A stretch of DNA of 64,000 nucleotides from Sorghum bicolor (lineage: Eukaryota; Streptophyta; Magnoliopsida; Poales; Poaceae): contig NC_012870.2 in NCBI RefSeq assembly GCF_000003195.3, positions 4,332,501 to 4,396,500 on the forward strand. The letters run 5' to 3'. Positions within the stretch are counted from its first letter, which is position 1. Every line of letters starts with the position of its first letter. Below are positions 1-11,248 of the stretch, in pieces. The notes below the pieces were generated by a model. That model was not told the DNA's origin. It did no database searches and saw only the letters and a program-made list of their open reading frames with translations. The position numbers were made by a program, and so were the translations under genes.

Positions 1-199
1 TTTCAGCTCCTTTTTTTCCCTTTTTTTTTTCTTCCTCTGACCTGAACTGCTGTCCCAGCCAGGCTTTCACCTCGCGGCTTAATCCCAATTGGGTTGGCTG
101 CAGCGCAACCCAATTGGGGGTTAATTGGGATTGCTACTCCGCGGCTGCCCGTCCCTCGTGTTCTTGGATTGGCGAGGCAAATCGACTGGTTTCTGCAGG
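1..199 (+). other. Probable 5' UTR exon of the Agenet/ENT gene
   Basis: A pyrimidine-rich start is followed by a sequence ending in ctgcag/gtgagg, a strong splice donor at 199/200. The next acceptor in front of the first coding ATG is near 1953. The link to the downstream gene is inferred from position and orientation only. Confidence 0.4.
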
Positions 200-1969
200 T
201 GAGGACTGAGGACTACTCACAGCTATTTGATTGGAATGGGATGGATTGGATTGGTTCTTGCGCGTTCGATTCCGCTGTGTTTTCTAGATTGTGCGGTAAA
301 AACAATGGATCTTTTGGACTTCATGTTCCTGAAACCAATTCGAGCTTCTGCTCTTAGTTTCCAGTTCGAAATCTCAAATCAGATTCTCTGCAGAGTGTTG
401 TCTTCATACGCGTTCCTCGCGTGCTGTTCGATCCTTGTCGCCCAATGTTTTAGTTGTTACAGGCTGCGAGTGTTCATAGTTTTGATGGATTCTTGTCGTT
501 GCATTTAAGTTTGGTTTTCTAGCTGGAAATCCCCGTCGAGGAATCCGGACTGAAGGTAAGTCTAGTAGGTAGGTGTTACATGTTGTTTGTTTGCCAAAAC
601 TAATCCCCTTTCTTGGAAACGTAGTTCGTCCGTGTTCCTTTCTCTCGTTGAAAATCCTGCGTGATACCATGGCCCAAGTTGGATCTCTTTTATGAATGCA
701 TTACTGTGATGTTTCCTACTTTCCTTGGATCATGGATGAATTGATTGGTTCATCCTGCCAGCCATGTAAAATTTCTTTTTGACTTGTTTTAAAGGTGTCT
801 AATTTGGTAGTTTCTACGTTGAAACTTCCACTATTCTGAATCCGTGTTATTAGCCCTCAAATCTTTTTCTCTGAATTGGAGTTGACTTCTCTGTTGAGTC
901 CGTCTTTTTTACTGTATATGGATGCAGCTGATCGAGCTTTTTGTTGTTTATTAGATCTCGTGTGATCCTTCCAGCTTGAATTTCTCTCTAGTTTTTGTAT
1001 CATGTGGGATTTATCTGCTATATCAAACTTTTCAGTTGTTGGTCGCAATCAGAAGGTGATATTACACCACGGACTAAATTTAGGAATGTGTTAGGTGACA
1101 GAACAACGGAGGAAACTATTTTTTTTTCAGAAGAATGTGGAGGCAACCCTTTTTCGATTTGGTTGGCTTGTTTTGTTGCGCCATGAATCGCTGCATCAGG
1201 ATGACTTATTTTCTCCAATTAGATCTTGCATCCTCTCTAGCCAAGAGCGCCAGATGTCTGACTACGTTGAAAATCTTGTTTCTTCCAATGATTCTGACAG
1301 AGAAACAGTAGTGCTTGGTGTGATCTATTGGCACTCTCATGGTTAAACTCTAGCATTCTCCCTTGTATCCCTGGCCTTCTTTTAATTCTGTGTCTTTTGT
1401 CTTCATTCAGATGTCTGCACAATACCGTGTTGTTTGTTACTTGGTAGTTGGTGCTTGCATCCATTGGAATGGTACTGGATCAGCTCAACATCGATGTCAT
1501 TATGCTGCTCTTTTTTTTTTGGGTAACATCAGCATTGAGAGCTTAATATGAAAGTGATACTGTGCAAACATCTGGGTCAAGACAAATAAACGGAATAAAA
1601 ATTCATGTATTTGTGTCAAAAGTACTTTTGGTAGGTTTCAATTATACATCACATGGAAACTGTGTGTACCCCATTGTTTCTTTCTTCTTAATATAATGAA
1701 GCGCAGCTCTCTTGAATTTTTGGAAAAAAGTACCCTGTTGTTACCAAAAATTTATGTGTGACTGGAGGTGCATTCAGATAAGTTTGAATATATGCCAGAA
1801 CACAATGAGTTGCACGCATTCTTCTCTACTTGGATCCTACATTGAGAAACTGATAGTTTTGTTATCATGGTGCCTTTGTGATCTACATTTGTTTTCTTTT
1901 CATTCCTCCGGTGCTACTGTATATTCTGACCTCTTTCATTTATCTTGGGCCAGCCTCCTGGGTAGAATC

Positions 1970-3940
1970 ATGAAGCTAAAAAATAGTGCAGTGGAGACTT
2001 TTAAGGAGAACAATATGATTTTCACTTCTGAAGGAAATTTCCACTCTAAAAAAATGCGAGAAGACTATGTTGCTAGTCCAAACCAAGCAGATGTTCAGAC
2101 AAGATGCAAATGGATAATTGGAGATGTAACGGAGGTCTTGGATCGCAACACATGGAAGCTTGGAAAGATCTTAAAGATGCTGAAGAACAATTACTTTGTT
2201 ATCAGGCTTGCTGATTGCATCCAACTGAAAGAGTTCCACATATCTAGCTTGAGAATCCCACGTGGTCTGGATGCTCCTCAAAGCAAGCCTTTTCATGCAG
2301 CAGATAAGGTAACAGTCACTTCCTGGGAGTACAAAGTTGCCCTGTTTCAAATTTACCTGTCCATGTGTCATACACGATCAATAGCTCATAATTCTTGTAA
2401 AATTGGCTCTTAGGATCTTTGATTCATCATGCTTGGCTTACAGCAACATTTGCATTTTTGCTTGCAAGAAAAAGTAACAGTAGCATTTTGTGATTTTTGG
2501 TGTCCTCTTAGTTTCATCAGTGCTGAACTGCGGGTAACCGTCAGGAGTCCCATTATATTGTTTTTGAGTGATTTCTTATGTTGTTGAAGGGAAATGCCTT
2601 GTAGACTTGGATTGTTTCCAGTAAATGTATCTATTGTCTACATGGTTTATTATCTTTTATTCTCTTTTCGGACCACATAAATGCTTCTTCTTCAGTATAA
2701 TGTAGCAGATGGAACTAGGAAATCTGTCACAGCTTGTCTAACATCAGAGTTGTGTCATGGCATGCTCTCCTTTTAAGTTAGCTGTTATCTTGCTTTCGAA
2801 AATAGAAGTGAAGTTAGTTGTTAGTCTTTGTGCAGTTCATATGAGGCATTGCACCTCAGAACTCATTGCATCATTTGAGCATCCTAGATGTTTACATCTG
2901 GGAGCCGTAGAAACACAGATGGTAATTATAGCGGCATGTCACTGACTGGAGCTGCACAATCTGATTGTTTTCTGTCAGATGTGATACTTTTAAGTAGCCT
3001 TTTTATTAACAGTTTGTGACTGCAGAATGAAATATTTTTAAACAAAATTACTGAAGCTTGAAGCATTGGGCCATCTTTTACCACCATTGTGCCTTTGCCG
3101 TATTCCTGTAGAAACACAGATTTTGATTATAGCACCATGTCACCGACTTGGCTGCACAATCCGATTGTTTGCTGTCAGATGTGATACTTTTAAGTAGCTT
3201 TTTCATTAACAGTTTGTGACTGCAAAATGAAATATTTTTAAACAAAATGACTGAAGCTTGAAGCATTGGGCCATCTTTTGCCTCCATTGTGCATTTGCCG
3301 TATCCTGTCGAAACAGATGATCTTACAGTCTTACCGTTGCTCATCTTCCTTTCAGGCCACCGGACGCAGTAAGCGCCAACCTGCTGATGGCCCCTTGCCC
3401 GGCGCAAGAGCTGTGCAACAATTGGGTCATCGAACAACCTACGATCTGGGGAGCAGTGGCAAGAAGCGGAAAACAGCTGAAGATGCCTCTCGCCATCCGA
3501 GAAGAGCAGCAGCACATCCCCGAAACGTCGTCGCAGCCTCCAACCTGAACGGCGGCATGACCGACAGCTACCTGCAGAGCGCTTCACAGGCCATAGAAGA
3601 CGTCGAATGCTCGGTGGCCAGCTGCAGCGTGAATGACCTGTACCGCCTAGGCAATGGCGGCAATGCTAAGCGGCGCCCCGCCGCGGCAGGGTGCCTCCCT
3701 GACGACGCCATGTCCGCGTGTCCGTGCACGCCCGGGGCCAGGGAGGGGGACGAGGAGGAGGAGGCCGCGGCGGGCGTGCATGGGCTGGAGCTGGAGGCGT
3801 ACCGGTCGACGATGCGGGCGCTGTACGCGTCGGGGCCACTGACGTGGGAGCAGGAGGCGCTGCTGACGAACCTGCGCCTGTCGCTCAACATCTCCAACGA
3901 GGAGCATCTGCTCCAGCTCAGGCGCCTACTGTCCTCGTGA
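1970..3940 (+). CDS. Agenet- and ENT-domain protein (two coding exons)
   Basis: Coding exons are 1970-2308 and 3356-3940, joined in phase 0 across a GT-AG intron, giving 307 aa. Residues about 48-97 (GDVTEVLDRNTWKLGKIL... then FVIRL) resemble the second Agenet/Tudor-like module of plant chromatin proteins. Residues about 259-307 (YRSTMRALYASGPLTWEQEA, then LLQLRRLL) are an ENT domain, the helical fold first defined in EMSY. Between them lies a Ser/Arg-rich, acidic linker with a KKRK basic patch. Family members are thought to read histone marks in the nucleus; that role is inferred. The usual first Agenet module is not seen upstream. The frame is open back to 1712, but a plausible acceptor (ttgggccag, ending 1953) lies just before ATG 1970, so that start was preferred. 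A 5' UTR exon ending with a donor at 199/200 is likely. An upstream coding exon could have been missed. Confidence 0.8.
2907..3306 (+). repeat. Tandem duplication of about 200 bp inside the Agenet/ENT intron
   Basis: Copy 1 (2907-3107) and copy 2 (3108-3306) are nearly identical and both begin gtagaaacacagat. A third start (gtcgaaacagatg) follows at 3307 just before the last exon's acceptor. Differences are scattered substitutions and small indels. The duplicated unit is intronic and non-coding. Confidence 0.85.
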
Positions 3941-4424
3941 TCGTTGGCACTTGGCATTGTCAGCCACCCTTCTGGTCCCTGGCCTTCTCCGTCGTCTCCA
4001 GCGTCGTCGGCCATGGCCATGCACGTCGGCTTCGCCGGCCGAGCGCCGTCCTGTGCGGCGAGCCTCTTGCTTTTACTGTTCTTGCTATTACAGTACATGG
4101 TTCTCCACCGTCTTTGTCTAGTCCAGGTAGAAAGAATCCTATGTTTACCAGTGTCGACTCCGATACGGATGTATACAGGGGACTCAGAGAGAGACGCCTG
4201 CATCTTTGTCATGCCTTGTGTATCCTTGATATATTCTTTGCTTGTAAATGCAAACATATTTACAAGTTTTTCTTTGAGGGACCATATTTACAGGTTCTTA
4301 ATTTACTTGTGATTTACTGTCTGTTTTTTTGTTCGGTGGGGCTAGGTGGGAGGGTTCCCCCAACTCCTGTGGGCAGTGCCGCAGTGGTGGTGTTCGGGCT
4401 TGAAATGGGAGTTTTTTTTATTTA

Positions 4425-5245
4425 CTAGTATATTACCCGTACTAACGCTACGATGACATTTAGAAAAAAATTACAAAACTAAAATAAATCATAAAACTAA
4501 AAAACAAACCTACCCCACTAACAAAAAAAAGTCTATATAAAAATTACGGTACTTCATTTGGGAACATATATTTGGTTTTAACAAATGCTATGTAGAAAAG
4601 TTACCAAATATAAGGTACAAATATACAACAAAGCTCACTCAAGTACAATAAATTTTTTTTACAGATTTCGCTACCTCAAACTTACACGTCACCAAATACA
4701 GAGTTAAAATCGATTTAGTGATACAAACCGTGGTCCTGAAACATAACAGGATTTGCATTTGTTTTTTGTAAGGATTTCAACAGAAGTAAAACTTCATTCC
4801 AAAGACCTTGCCAATTGCCACAACTTTCCCCCAAATATAGTCTAGTGTCACTACATCTCCATTCTGATTTGAATACCCTCATTTCGCGTTATTGTTTGGC
4901 AAACACATGTAAAGCTCTTCTCCCCACTCCACTCCCAACATCTCCAGAATGTATAAACCATTACGAAGTAAAATAATAGAGTTGTCTGTCTACGATAGAT
5001 GTGGGGCAATAATCATATAGGTTGATAGAGACAAAGATGTTCCCATTGAATTAAGTTTGGATGCTGCAGAGAAAAAAAAGTTCTGCTTAGAGCTATACTT
5101 AGAAAAACCAGGGTCACCAAACGCGGTGGTGGTGTGCCATTCCTTCCGGCTACACGCACTCCAGCAACCCTAGATTTTCCTTGGAAACGCGGCAGCAAGA
5201 AACATCAAACACACATCGATCGGCGCCTTTGCGCGTTCGTCGTGC
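4425..5245. other. Intergenic region, repeat remnant, no gene seen
   Basis: AT-rich DNA. It opens with tactagtatattacccgtac, resembling the terminal motif of a widespread grass DNA-transposon remnant. No coding frame, RNA gene or clear inverted terminal repeats were recognised. Confidence 0.4.
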
Positions 5246-5653
5246 ATGCGATCCATGGGTCGTCGTCGCCTCGGCACCGCGGCGCTCGTGGCCCTCGTCG
5301 CGGCCTGCCTCCTGTACTGCGGCGCGGCGGCCGACGACGCCGGGCCGACGACGACGGACCTCGGCGGGGCGCCGCTGCTGCGGGCGGCGCCGTGCGACGG
5401 GACGCTGGGGCAGTGCGCGGTGGGGAGCGAGGAGGAGCAGGAGGTGGGCGGTGGCGGCGACGCGCTCCTGCGGCGGGCGCGGGCGGCGCGGCAGCCGACC
5501 AACCGGTACATCAGCTTGTGTAGGTCGCCCACCTCTATCGCCGCCCCGCCGATGGAGGGCAGCCCGACGCGGTCCTCCACGGTCGGGGTCGGTTTTCTGC
5601 GATACGGAGTTGCGATACAGATACGGAGTTACGGAGATGACGCGCGAGGCTGA
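5246..5653 (+). pseudogene. Truncated RALF (rapid alkalinization factor) precursor
   Basis: The frame encodes 135 aa. Residues 4-29 (MGRRRLGTAALVALVAACLL...) look like a secretory signal peptide. The propeptide follows RALF precursors of the CDGTxGxC class: CDGTLGQC at 50-57, an acidic stretch, dibasic LLRRARAARQ, then the start of the mature peptide at RYIS (87-90, ending at 5515). At exactly this point homology stops. The conserved YxALR continuation and the four cysteines of the mature peptide are absent in all three forward frames, replaced by unrelated sequence. Intact family members are intronless secreted ligands of FERONIA-type receptor kinases at the cell surface. This copy cannot make the conserved mature peptide, so it is called a pseudogene. 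A short secreted propeptide remains formally possible. Confidence 0.7.
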
Positions 5654-5689
5654 GGACGGAGAGTAGGGCGGAGAGTAGAGATGTAAGGT

Positions 5690-7143
5690 CGTGATCATGC
5701 TTTTAATCTGAGCCGTTTAATCTGTATGACATGTGCTGTAAGTCGTTGATCTTGTAGGTGGGATTTGCTTGGAGAAGATTTCAATTATAGTAGAGATTTA
5801 CGACAAACAACTTTATAAATCAGCTGCAACGAGCTGCTCTGATCGTTACATCGTGCAAGCCTACATCATGTAGAGGTTGTAGCCAGTGGCATTGGGGTTA
5901 CATGATTGAGATTGGAGCAAGAAAATTCTACCATCTGAACATGATGTGCTGCTTCCTGAAGTGCCTGCCGAGCAAGACTTCGGTGTACCTTGTAGATCCT
6001 GGATACTGTGGCAGTGTGGCTGTAGCATTGTTGCTGAAGACTTTAATGAAAGGTTTGATTCTCCAAACAGGAGGGTTGAAGAGATCCTGGCTACTTAGGA
6101 AGTGAACTAGTTGTTCACTGTTCGACAAAAAGTTGACCCCTGTCAGGTCAAGCTTGGATGCAATGACCGAAGCCAGGGCAAGGACTGCTGCTTCCGCCAT
6201 GACGACTGAAGTGCAGTCCTGAAGTCGAGCCCCTGATGTATAACGCCTGGGTGGATTGTTCCTGCAAATGCAAGAGAAAAACACAAAGTCCAGCTAATCT
6301 CGGTTGCTGGGTTGGCTGATCCGGAGCAGTGGAAGCATCAACATAGCACCTACAGTCTTGGTCTCTTGGAGCAGTACAGGTACAGCAACATGATAGCTAT
6401 GGTTCCTGGATCCTGTTGCATTACGGGTAATATACCTGATGTCATTGGAATCCCAGAATAGCTATGGTTCCTGGTTCCTGGATCCTGTTGCATTACGGGT
6501 AATATACCTGATGTCATTGGAATCCCAGAATAGCTATGGTTCCTGGTTCCTGGATCCTGTTGCATTACGCCTTTGCTTGGTCTTGGGAAGCAGGTATGGA
6601 CTGCTGTGTCTGAGCTCTGGTGGAGGTGGCTAAGCTAAAGGCGGTATTGCTTGAATGTGGGTGTTGATGTGGGCTGCCGCTGCATTGTGTACCTGCATTG
6701 GAGTCCAGATTTTCCTATGGAAATGGTGGTTATTTCTTGCCTTCCATACGTACCACAAGGTAAATAAGTTTTTTTATAAAGAGAGGTTCAGGAGTGGCGT
6801 CATTTATAATACTCTGGAGGGTGAACTGAATTCCATCTTGTTCATGAGGAAGATTATCAGTTGATAGATTTTTTTGCGAAACGAAACTTCAGTTATGATA
6901 GATGGTGTAGAAGTAAACCATACCGCCCGGGGAAGATTGCAGTGGAAGAAAAGGTGGGCATCGCCCTCCACAGCTCCACATGTGGAGCAATGTTCATCGA
7001 TGTGGTTGGAGAACCTGTCAGCAGTGGCAAGTGCACGCTGGATTAGCCTCCATGTAAAAGCTTTGATTATGGTACGAGTGATTTGTGGAGAAAAGGTGTT
7101 CGGCTTGGAGATGAGAGAGTTGTCTAGAGAAACAAAGGTTTAG
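5690..7143 (-). mobile_element. Decayed LINE (non-LTR retrotransposon) 3' part
   Basis: On the minus strand, about 7060-6890 reads as an RT-associated zinc-binding (zf-RVT) region: RALATADRF, then CSTCGA, HLFFHC and AVWF. Further on, about 6200-5930 carries an RNase H-like region (AEAAVLALASVIASKLDL, FLSNSEQLVHFL, NPPVWRIKPF), after which the frame shifts: the expected LARQAL motif appears in another frame. No endonuclease or reverse transcriptase core is present. The 3' limit near 5690 is a guess from the AT-rich tail. The arrangement is that of plant L1-clade LINEs. This is a non-functional remnant. Confidence 0.7.
6394..6569. repeat. Tandem repeat, about 72-bp unit, 2.5 copies
   Basis: Units start with tagctatggttcctgg at 6394, 6459 and 6531. 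Copy 1 is 65 bp because it lacks one ttcctgg heptamer, copy 2 is 72 bp, and copy 3 stops after about 39 bp. It lies between the zf-RVT and RNase H parts of the LINE remnant. Confidence 0.85.
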
Positions 7144-8030
7144 CGTGAATGGTGTTCGTGGAATATCTATAGACACTTATCATGAGTTTATGACACTTGC
7201 GAATGTAAAACTCATCTAGAATATGAGAAAAGTATCATAGCTTTTCTTTTCAACAGTACCTAGTTTTTTACCCCTTAATAGGCAGACTAATTGGTAAGCC
7301 AAACGCCTTAGAGCAACTTCAGCAGCTTGATTATTTTTGTTTTGTAGGTTATTTTAGAATTTATATAGTAAAAGGTAGACTCTAACGGTTGTGCTATCTG
7401 CTTTTGTAAAATAGTTGGCTATTTCTTGATTTTCGGTGGCTATATATAGCCAACCACTAACACTAGCTATCTGATTTGGTAAAATAGCAAGATTGTTGTA
7501 GACTTCTTCTTTTTTAAGAAGTTTTCTATTTTATAAAATAGTTAAACAATAGAATTTATCTACTAAATTTAGCCAAGTTTTTGAAGTTGCTCTTAGCTAC
7601 CTTAGTTAGCCAACTGACTAGTCAATCTTAACTAATTTAAATTGATTTAGGTCTAGCTAGCAAGCTGATAAAAAAACCGTGAGTATACTAGGGTCTACCA
7701 TGTTTTAGCTAAGGTGAAGGTCTTTGGTGTGCACCACTTTTGCTCACAATGACAGGTAGTCGCGTAGACTTTATTCGCATGAGCTTATAAGCCGAATCTA
7801 TCGGCCATTTAATATTGTTTTTCTCTCATAACAAATTAACCAATAGTGCTTTCTGTCATGACTTATCAACCAAACAAACAAAGTTGGTAATCGATTCGCT
7901 TTGTCAGATCTTTGATGAGAATTCCGTACCAAGGGTGTTGCACGTGCCAAACTTTCTGTGCCCAAAGTATGGTTAAGAACCAAACAACCACCCAAACTAG
8001 CTAAGGTATGACTTAGGGAAGCCCTACTTA
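7144..8030. other. Intergenic, AT-rich, no gene seen
   Basis: Many short repeats of ttttataaaatag type occur around 7320-7580, resembling an eroded MITE. No coding frame of substance or RNA gene was recognised. Confidence 0.4.
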
Positions 8031-8328
8031 GGCCCTGTTTAGTTCCCCAGGAATGAAAAATACAAAATATCAACTATTTTGAAATGATGAAATATAAAAT
8101 ATTAAAATTTTCAAAGTTATGTTTAATTCCATTTAAAATGCCAAATCTTCTGAATTGGTAGGGGTAGTGAAGGCTCTTTTTAGGTTTTTTTTTCTCCTTG
8201 ATGCTAAAATCCAGAATACAAAAAGACAATCATTTTACCAAAAATTTTAAATAATGTTTAGTACCAATCTGCAAAATAGTAAGACAAAACATAAATTTTT
8301 TGGCTCAAACGGGAAACTAAACATGCCC
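8031..8328. mobile_element. MITE with TTA target duplication (family C, Tourist-like)
   Basis: Ends GGCCCTGTTTAGTTCCCC and GGGAAACTAAACATGCCC are flanked by TTA on both sides (8028-8030 and 8329-8331). A related copy lies at 16434-16731. The TTA duplication and ends fit PIF/Harbinger Tourist-like elements. Confidence 0.75.
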
Positions 8329-8639
8329 TTAATATAAGCACTAATGGCTCTATTCGCTTGTGTGAAAAGTCATGGTTGAAAATAATATTCGTTGATTTAT
8401 TATGAAAGAAAAACATTATTAAATGATTAACATATTCGATAGATAAACTTAAGCGAATAGAGCTAGTGTTTCGTGTGACTTTAGCTTCTTTCGGTTGTCA
8501 GAAGTGTAGGATCTCTTATTATTTTTTCCCTAGTCGAGTTTCATCCAAATTTGAACATATATCTAGCTACTATGCATCAAGCAGGTTCCACTAATAGTGT
8601 AGATAATTGTAAGCTGTTATCTAACTGACAACTATCTCA

Positions 8640-8836
8640 GGCTCCATTTGATTTGCCTTGTTAGAGTTTATCATATATCACATCGAATATTTTGACATGT
8701 GCATAAAGTACTAAATATGAACTATTTATAAAACTAAAAATACAGAATTAGTCCATGATTGAACATTAATTATCAAATACGACGAAAATACTACAGTAAC
8801 TGTTAAACTTTAACAACCCTAGCCAAACACCTTCTT
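8640..8836. mobile_element. MITE, family B, degenerate
   Basis: The ends ggctccatttgatttgcc and agccaaacaccttc, and the internal block atatgaactatttataaaac, match the copies at 14938 and 26835. No target duplication is clear. Confidence 0.5.
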
Positions 8837-8948
8837 AATAGTGGGACTAATGTGATTAAACCAACTAATAGCAGTGTTTAGTAAGAGCGAACTATGTCGG
8901 TTTCAAATTGTATAACTTTTTTTTTCTCAAGATTTATGAATTTTACTA

Positions 8949-9273
8949 CTTCCCCGTACCAAAATAGATGTCATTCTCACTTCTCGAAAAGTAACATTTT
9001 TTAGCTTTGACTAGTTATATATTAAAGAATATTAATATTTATAATATATAATTAATATCATTAGATAGATTATTAAATATATTTTTATAATACATTTGTT
9101 TTGATATAAATATTACATGTAGTTTTCTACAAAGCTAGTTAAAATTAAAAAAATGATTAGCACGTATCTAACATCATCTATTTTAGGATCGAGAAAATAT
9201 ACACTTAAATATAAATTACGTCAGTAAAAAAATATAAAAAATAAAATGATCTTATAATTTAAAACGGAAGCAG
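8949..9273. mobile_element. Stowaway-like MITE, diverged
   Basis: It is bounded by TA-cttccccgtacc and acggaagcag-TA, a weakened form of the CTCCCTCCGT inverted ends of Stowaway (Tc1/Mariner) elements. The interior is very AT-rich and without ORFs. Confidence 0.5.
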
Positions 9274-9567
9274 TAGGTAACTGTTACCAGCCGAAAGATT
9301 CAAACAGCGTCTACATATACTAACCGGAGAAGTTGAAATCATCGCTAAAGCTAATACCAGCTTCCAGTTGTTGCCGAGGAGAGGAGCGAGAAAAGGAACT
9401 TCGTGTCCAGTGACGCTGAACACGCATCACGGCAGGACCATGCGAAGCACCAAAGAGGGCCTGGACCTGGACGACAGACACGTACGCACGTGTCGCAAGA
9501 AGCCATCTCCTTCGGTAATCAGGACACGTACTCCAGCTCGTCGCCGAACGTGTCAAGTCGCCCGCCG

Positions 9568-9574
9568 TATAAGG
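9568..9574 (+). promoter_or_regulatory. TATA box of the proline-rich gene
   Basis: TATAAGG lies in a GC-rich context (cccgccgtataaggg), about 105 bp before the ATG at 9673. This spacing suggests a short 5' UTR and argues for 9673 as the start. Confidence 0.5.
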
Positions 9575-9672
9575 GCTTCTTCACCGATCGTGCAAGTGTT
9601 ACAGCCGATGTCCCCTTTTTGTTTTCGGTAGCCTATCGTCCTCGTGTACGCCAATTAAGGATAGGCGCGACG

Positions 9673-10182
9673 ATGCCGGTCAGCCACGTAACGACGTCGC
9701 TCCTCCCGCCGTGCCGCGCCGCCGCGTCGTCGTCGGCGCGCGCCATGCGTTCGTTCGCGCGCCGTCCGTCGCCTTCCTCCACCGGGCTCGGCAGCGGCGT
9801 GCGCTGCCACGCCGCGACTCCGCCGCCGCCGGAGTTCCCAGACCAGCAGACGACGCCGGCCGAGCTGCCGGGCACGGATCGCCCCCCGTCCGAGGTGCCG
9901 GGGACGAACCGCCCGCCGGACGAGTTCCCGAGCATCGACACGCCACCGGAGTTCAACGCGCCGCCGGGCGTGGACGTGCCGATGCCGGGGCTACCAGTGC
10001 CTGGGCCGGAGCTCCCTGGCCCCGCGATGCCGTCGCCGCCGGCGCCGGAGATCCCGACCGTGCCGCCCAACCCCGACGTCCCACCGCCGCAGCCCCCTGA
10101 GGTGGACCCGCCCAGGCCGCCACCCGAGGTCGTCCCCCCGCAGCCTCCTGGCGCCGCGACGGTGCTGCCTCCCTTTGTGTAG
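9673..10182 (+). CDS. Proline-rich protein, probably plastid-targeted, function unknown
   Basis: Single exon of 169 aa. The first 45-50 residues (MPVSHVTTSLLPPCRAAASS, then ARAMRSFARR) are rich in Ser, Ala and Arg with almost no acidic residues, ending near GVRCHAA; this is typical of a chloroplast transit peptide. The rest is low-complexity and Pro-rich, built on degenerate repeats such as TPAELPGTDRP, PSEVPGTNRP and PDEFPS, then PxPELPGP and PPPEVxPPQPP. It is acidic and lacks the Ser-Pro4 repeats of extensins. The frame is open upstream to 9403 (another ATG), but a TATA box at 9568 places transcription start after that. It resembles unnamed grass proline-rich proteins; no catalytic domain is visible. 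A cell-wall role is less likely given the N-terminus. Confidence 0.65.
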   Translation: MPVSHVTTSLLPPCRAAASSSARAMRSFARRPSPSSTGLGSGVRCHAATPPPPEFPDQQTTPAELPGTDRPPSEVPGTNRPPDEFPSIDTPPEFNAPPGVDVPMPGLPVPGPELPGPAMPSPPAPEIPTVPPNPDVPPPQPPEVDPPRPPPEVVPPQPPGAATVLPPFV

Positions 10183-11066
10183 TTCCTCCGCCGTCCGTCT
10201 ACGGCGCGGCCGGCCGGGGCAGGTGGACAGGGCGGGCGGCATGCGGAGGAGCCACGTAGGAGTGTACAAAGTAGTTAGCATGATGTTCACGGTTGTACAA
10301 GTTTGCTTTCAGTTTCAACAAGGAGCTACCAAAGTCGAGAAATAAGGCCAGTGCCGTAGCTTACCTTGGCCTGATCTGTGATCATGAGCTCGTGGTAATG
10401 GCGCTCGCTGAGCGCCTGAGGCAGACCAAGAATTCATTCAACTAGGACATGCCTTTATTCAGCATTTTAATTAACTAGATTAAAAAGATTTATGTCTAAA
10501 TTACGGATTAATTATGTGTACGCCTAAACATTCGAGCGACGCGAAATCAAATTTTTTTTTTTAGAGAAAAAACAAGGCCTATGTGCCCTTGATTCGTGGT
10601 CGTGTTTGCCTTGGGCCTGTGCCGAGTTCGGCCGATCCGACCTGGGCTTAGAATTAGCAGCAGTGCACTGTGCAGCTCATTATAGGCCTCCATCGCTTAG
10701 AATTTGCTTTGGGCTATTACTCTGCCCGCGTCCGAACCGAGCGGTTGCATGGGAGTTTCCGTGGGCCAGACGCGGGGAGGCCCGCGAGGCCGAGCAAAGA
10801 GGGCAGAGACGCCCAAGCGAGCGACGCGAGTCGGCGCAGCAGGTTGAAAAGCGTGGCCGCCGTCCTGTCCAGTCCCCTAGGCGGTGGCGGCTGCTGTTCG
10901 AAATTTTGGTGCGCCCTGGCGCCCGGGGGCCGGGGCAGCGGCGCGGCGGCGGAGGCGGCGGCGATCTCGCTGCTGCACGCTACTACTACCTGGTGATCGT
11001 CAGTACAGGTGCGATTGCTGAAATAAATCCTCCGTCTAAACAACTACTCTACGTAGTAGCAATCTA
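10183..11066. other. Intergenic; GC-rich block at 10600-11000 without a supported gene
   Basis: Several overlapping frames are open on both strands at 10606-11067, which is expected from the high GC content. No domain, splice pattern or start context supports a gene. Confidence 0.4.
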
Positions 11067-11248
11067 GCCATGCATATGCATGAAGCATTAAATATAGACG
11101 AAAGCAAAAACTAATTATACAGTTTAGCTGGAAATCGCGAGACAAATCTTTTGATCCTAGTTAGTCCATAATTAGATAATATTTGTCACAAACAAACGAA
11201 AGTGCTACAGTACCGAAATCCGAAATCTTTTCGGAACTAAACAAGGCC
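11067..11248. mobile_element. Family A MITE, left end missing
   Basis: It carries the shared interior (aaatatagacgaaa, gacaaatcttttgatcctag, aacgaaagtgctacagta) and an intact right end GGAACTAAACAAGGCC. The left terminus is absent. Confidence 0.75.

Noticed and set aside
5150..5698. Minus-strand frames of 136 and 182 codons over the RALF remnant
   Set aside because: They are shadows of the GC-rich plus-strand sequence; the signal peptide and RALF propeptide features are on the plus strand.
10606..11067. Overlapping open frames of over 100 codons on both strands
   Set aside because: They are GC-driven, with no recognisable family, promoter or splice sites.
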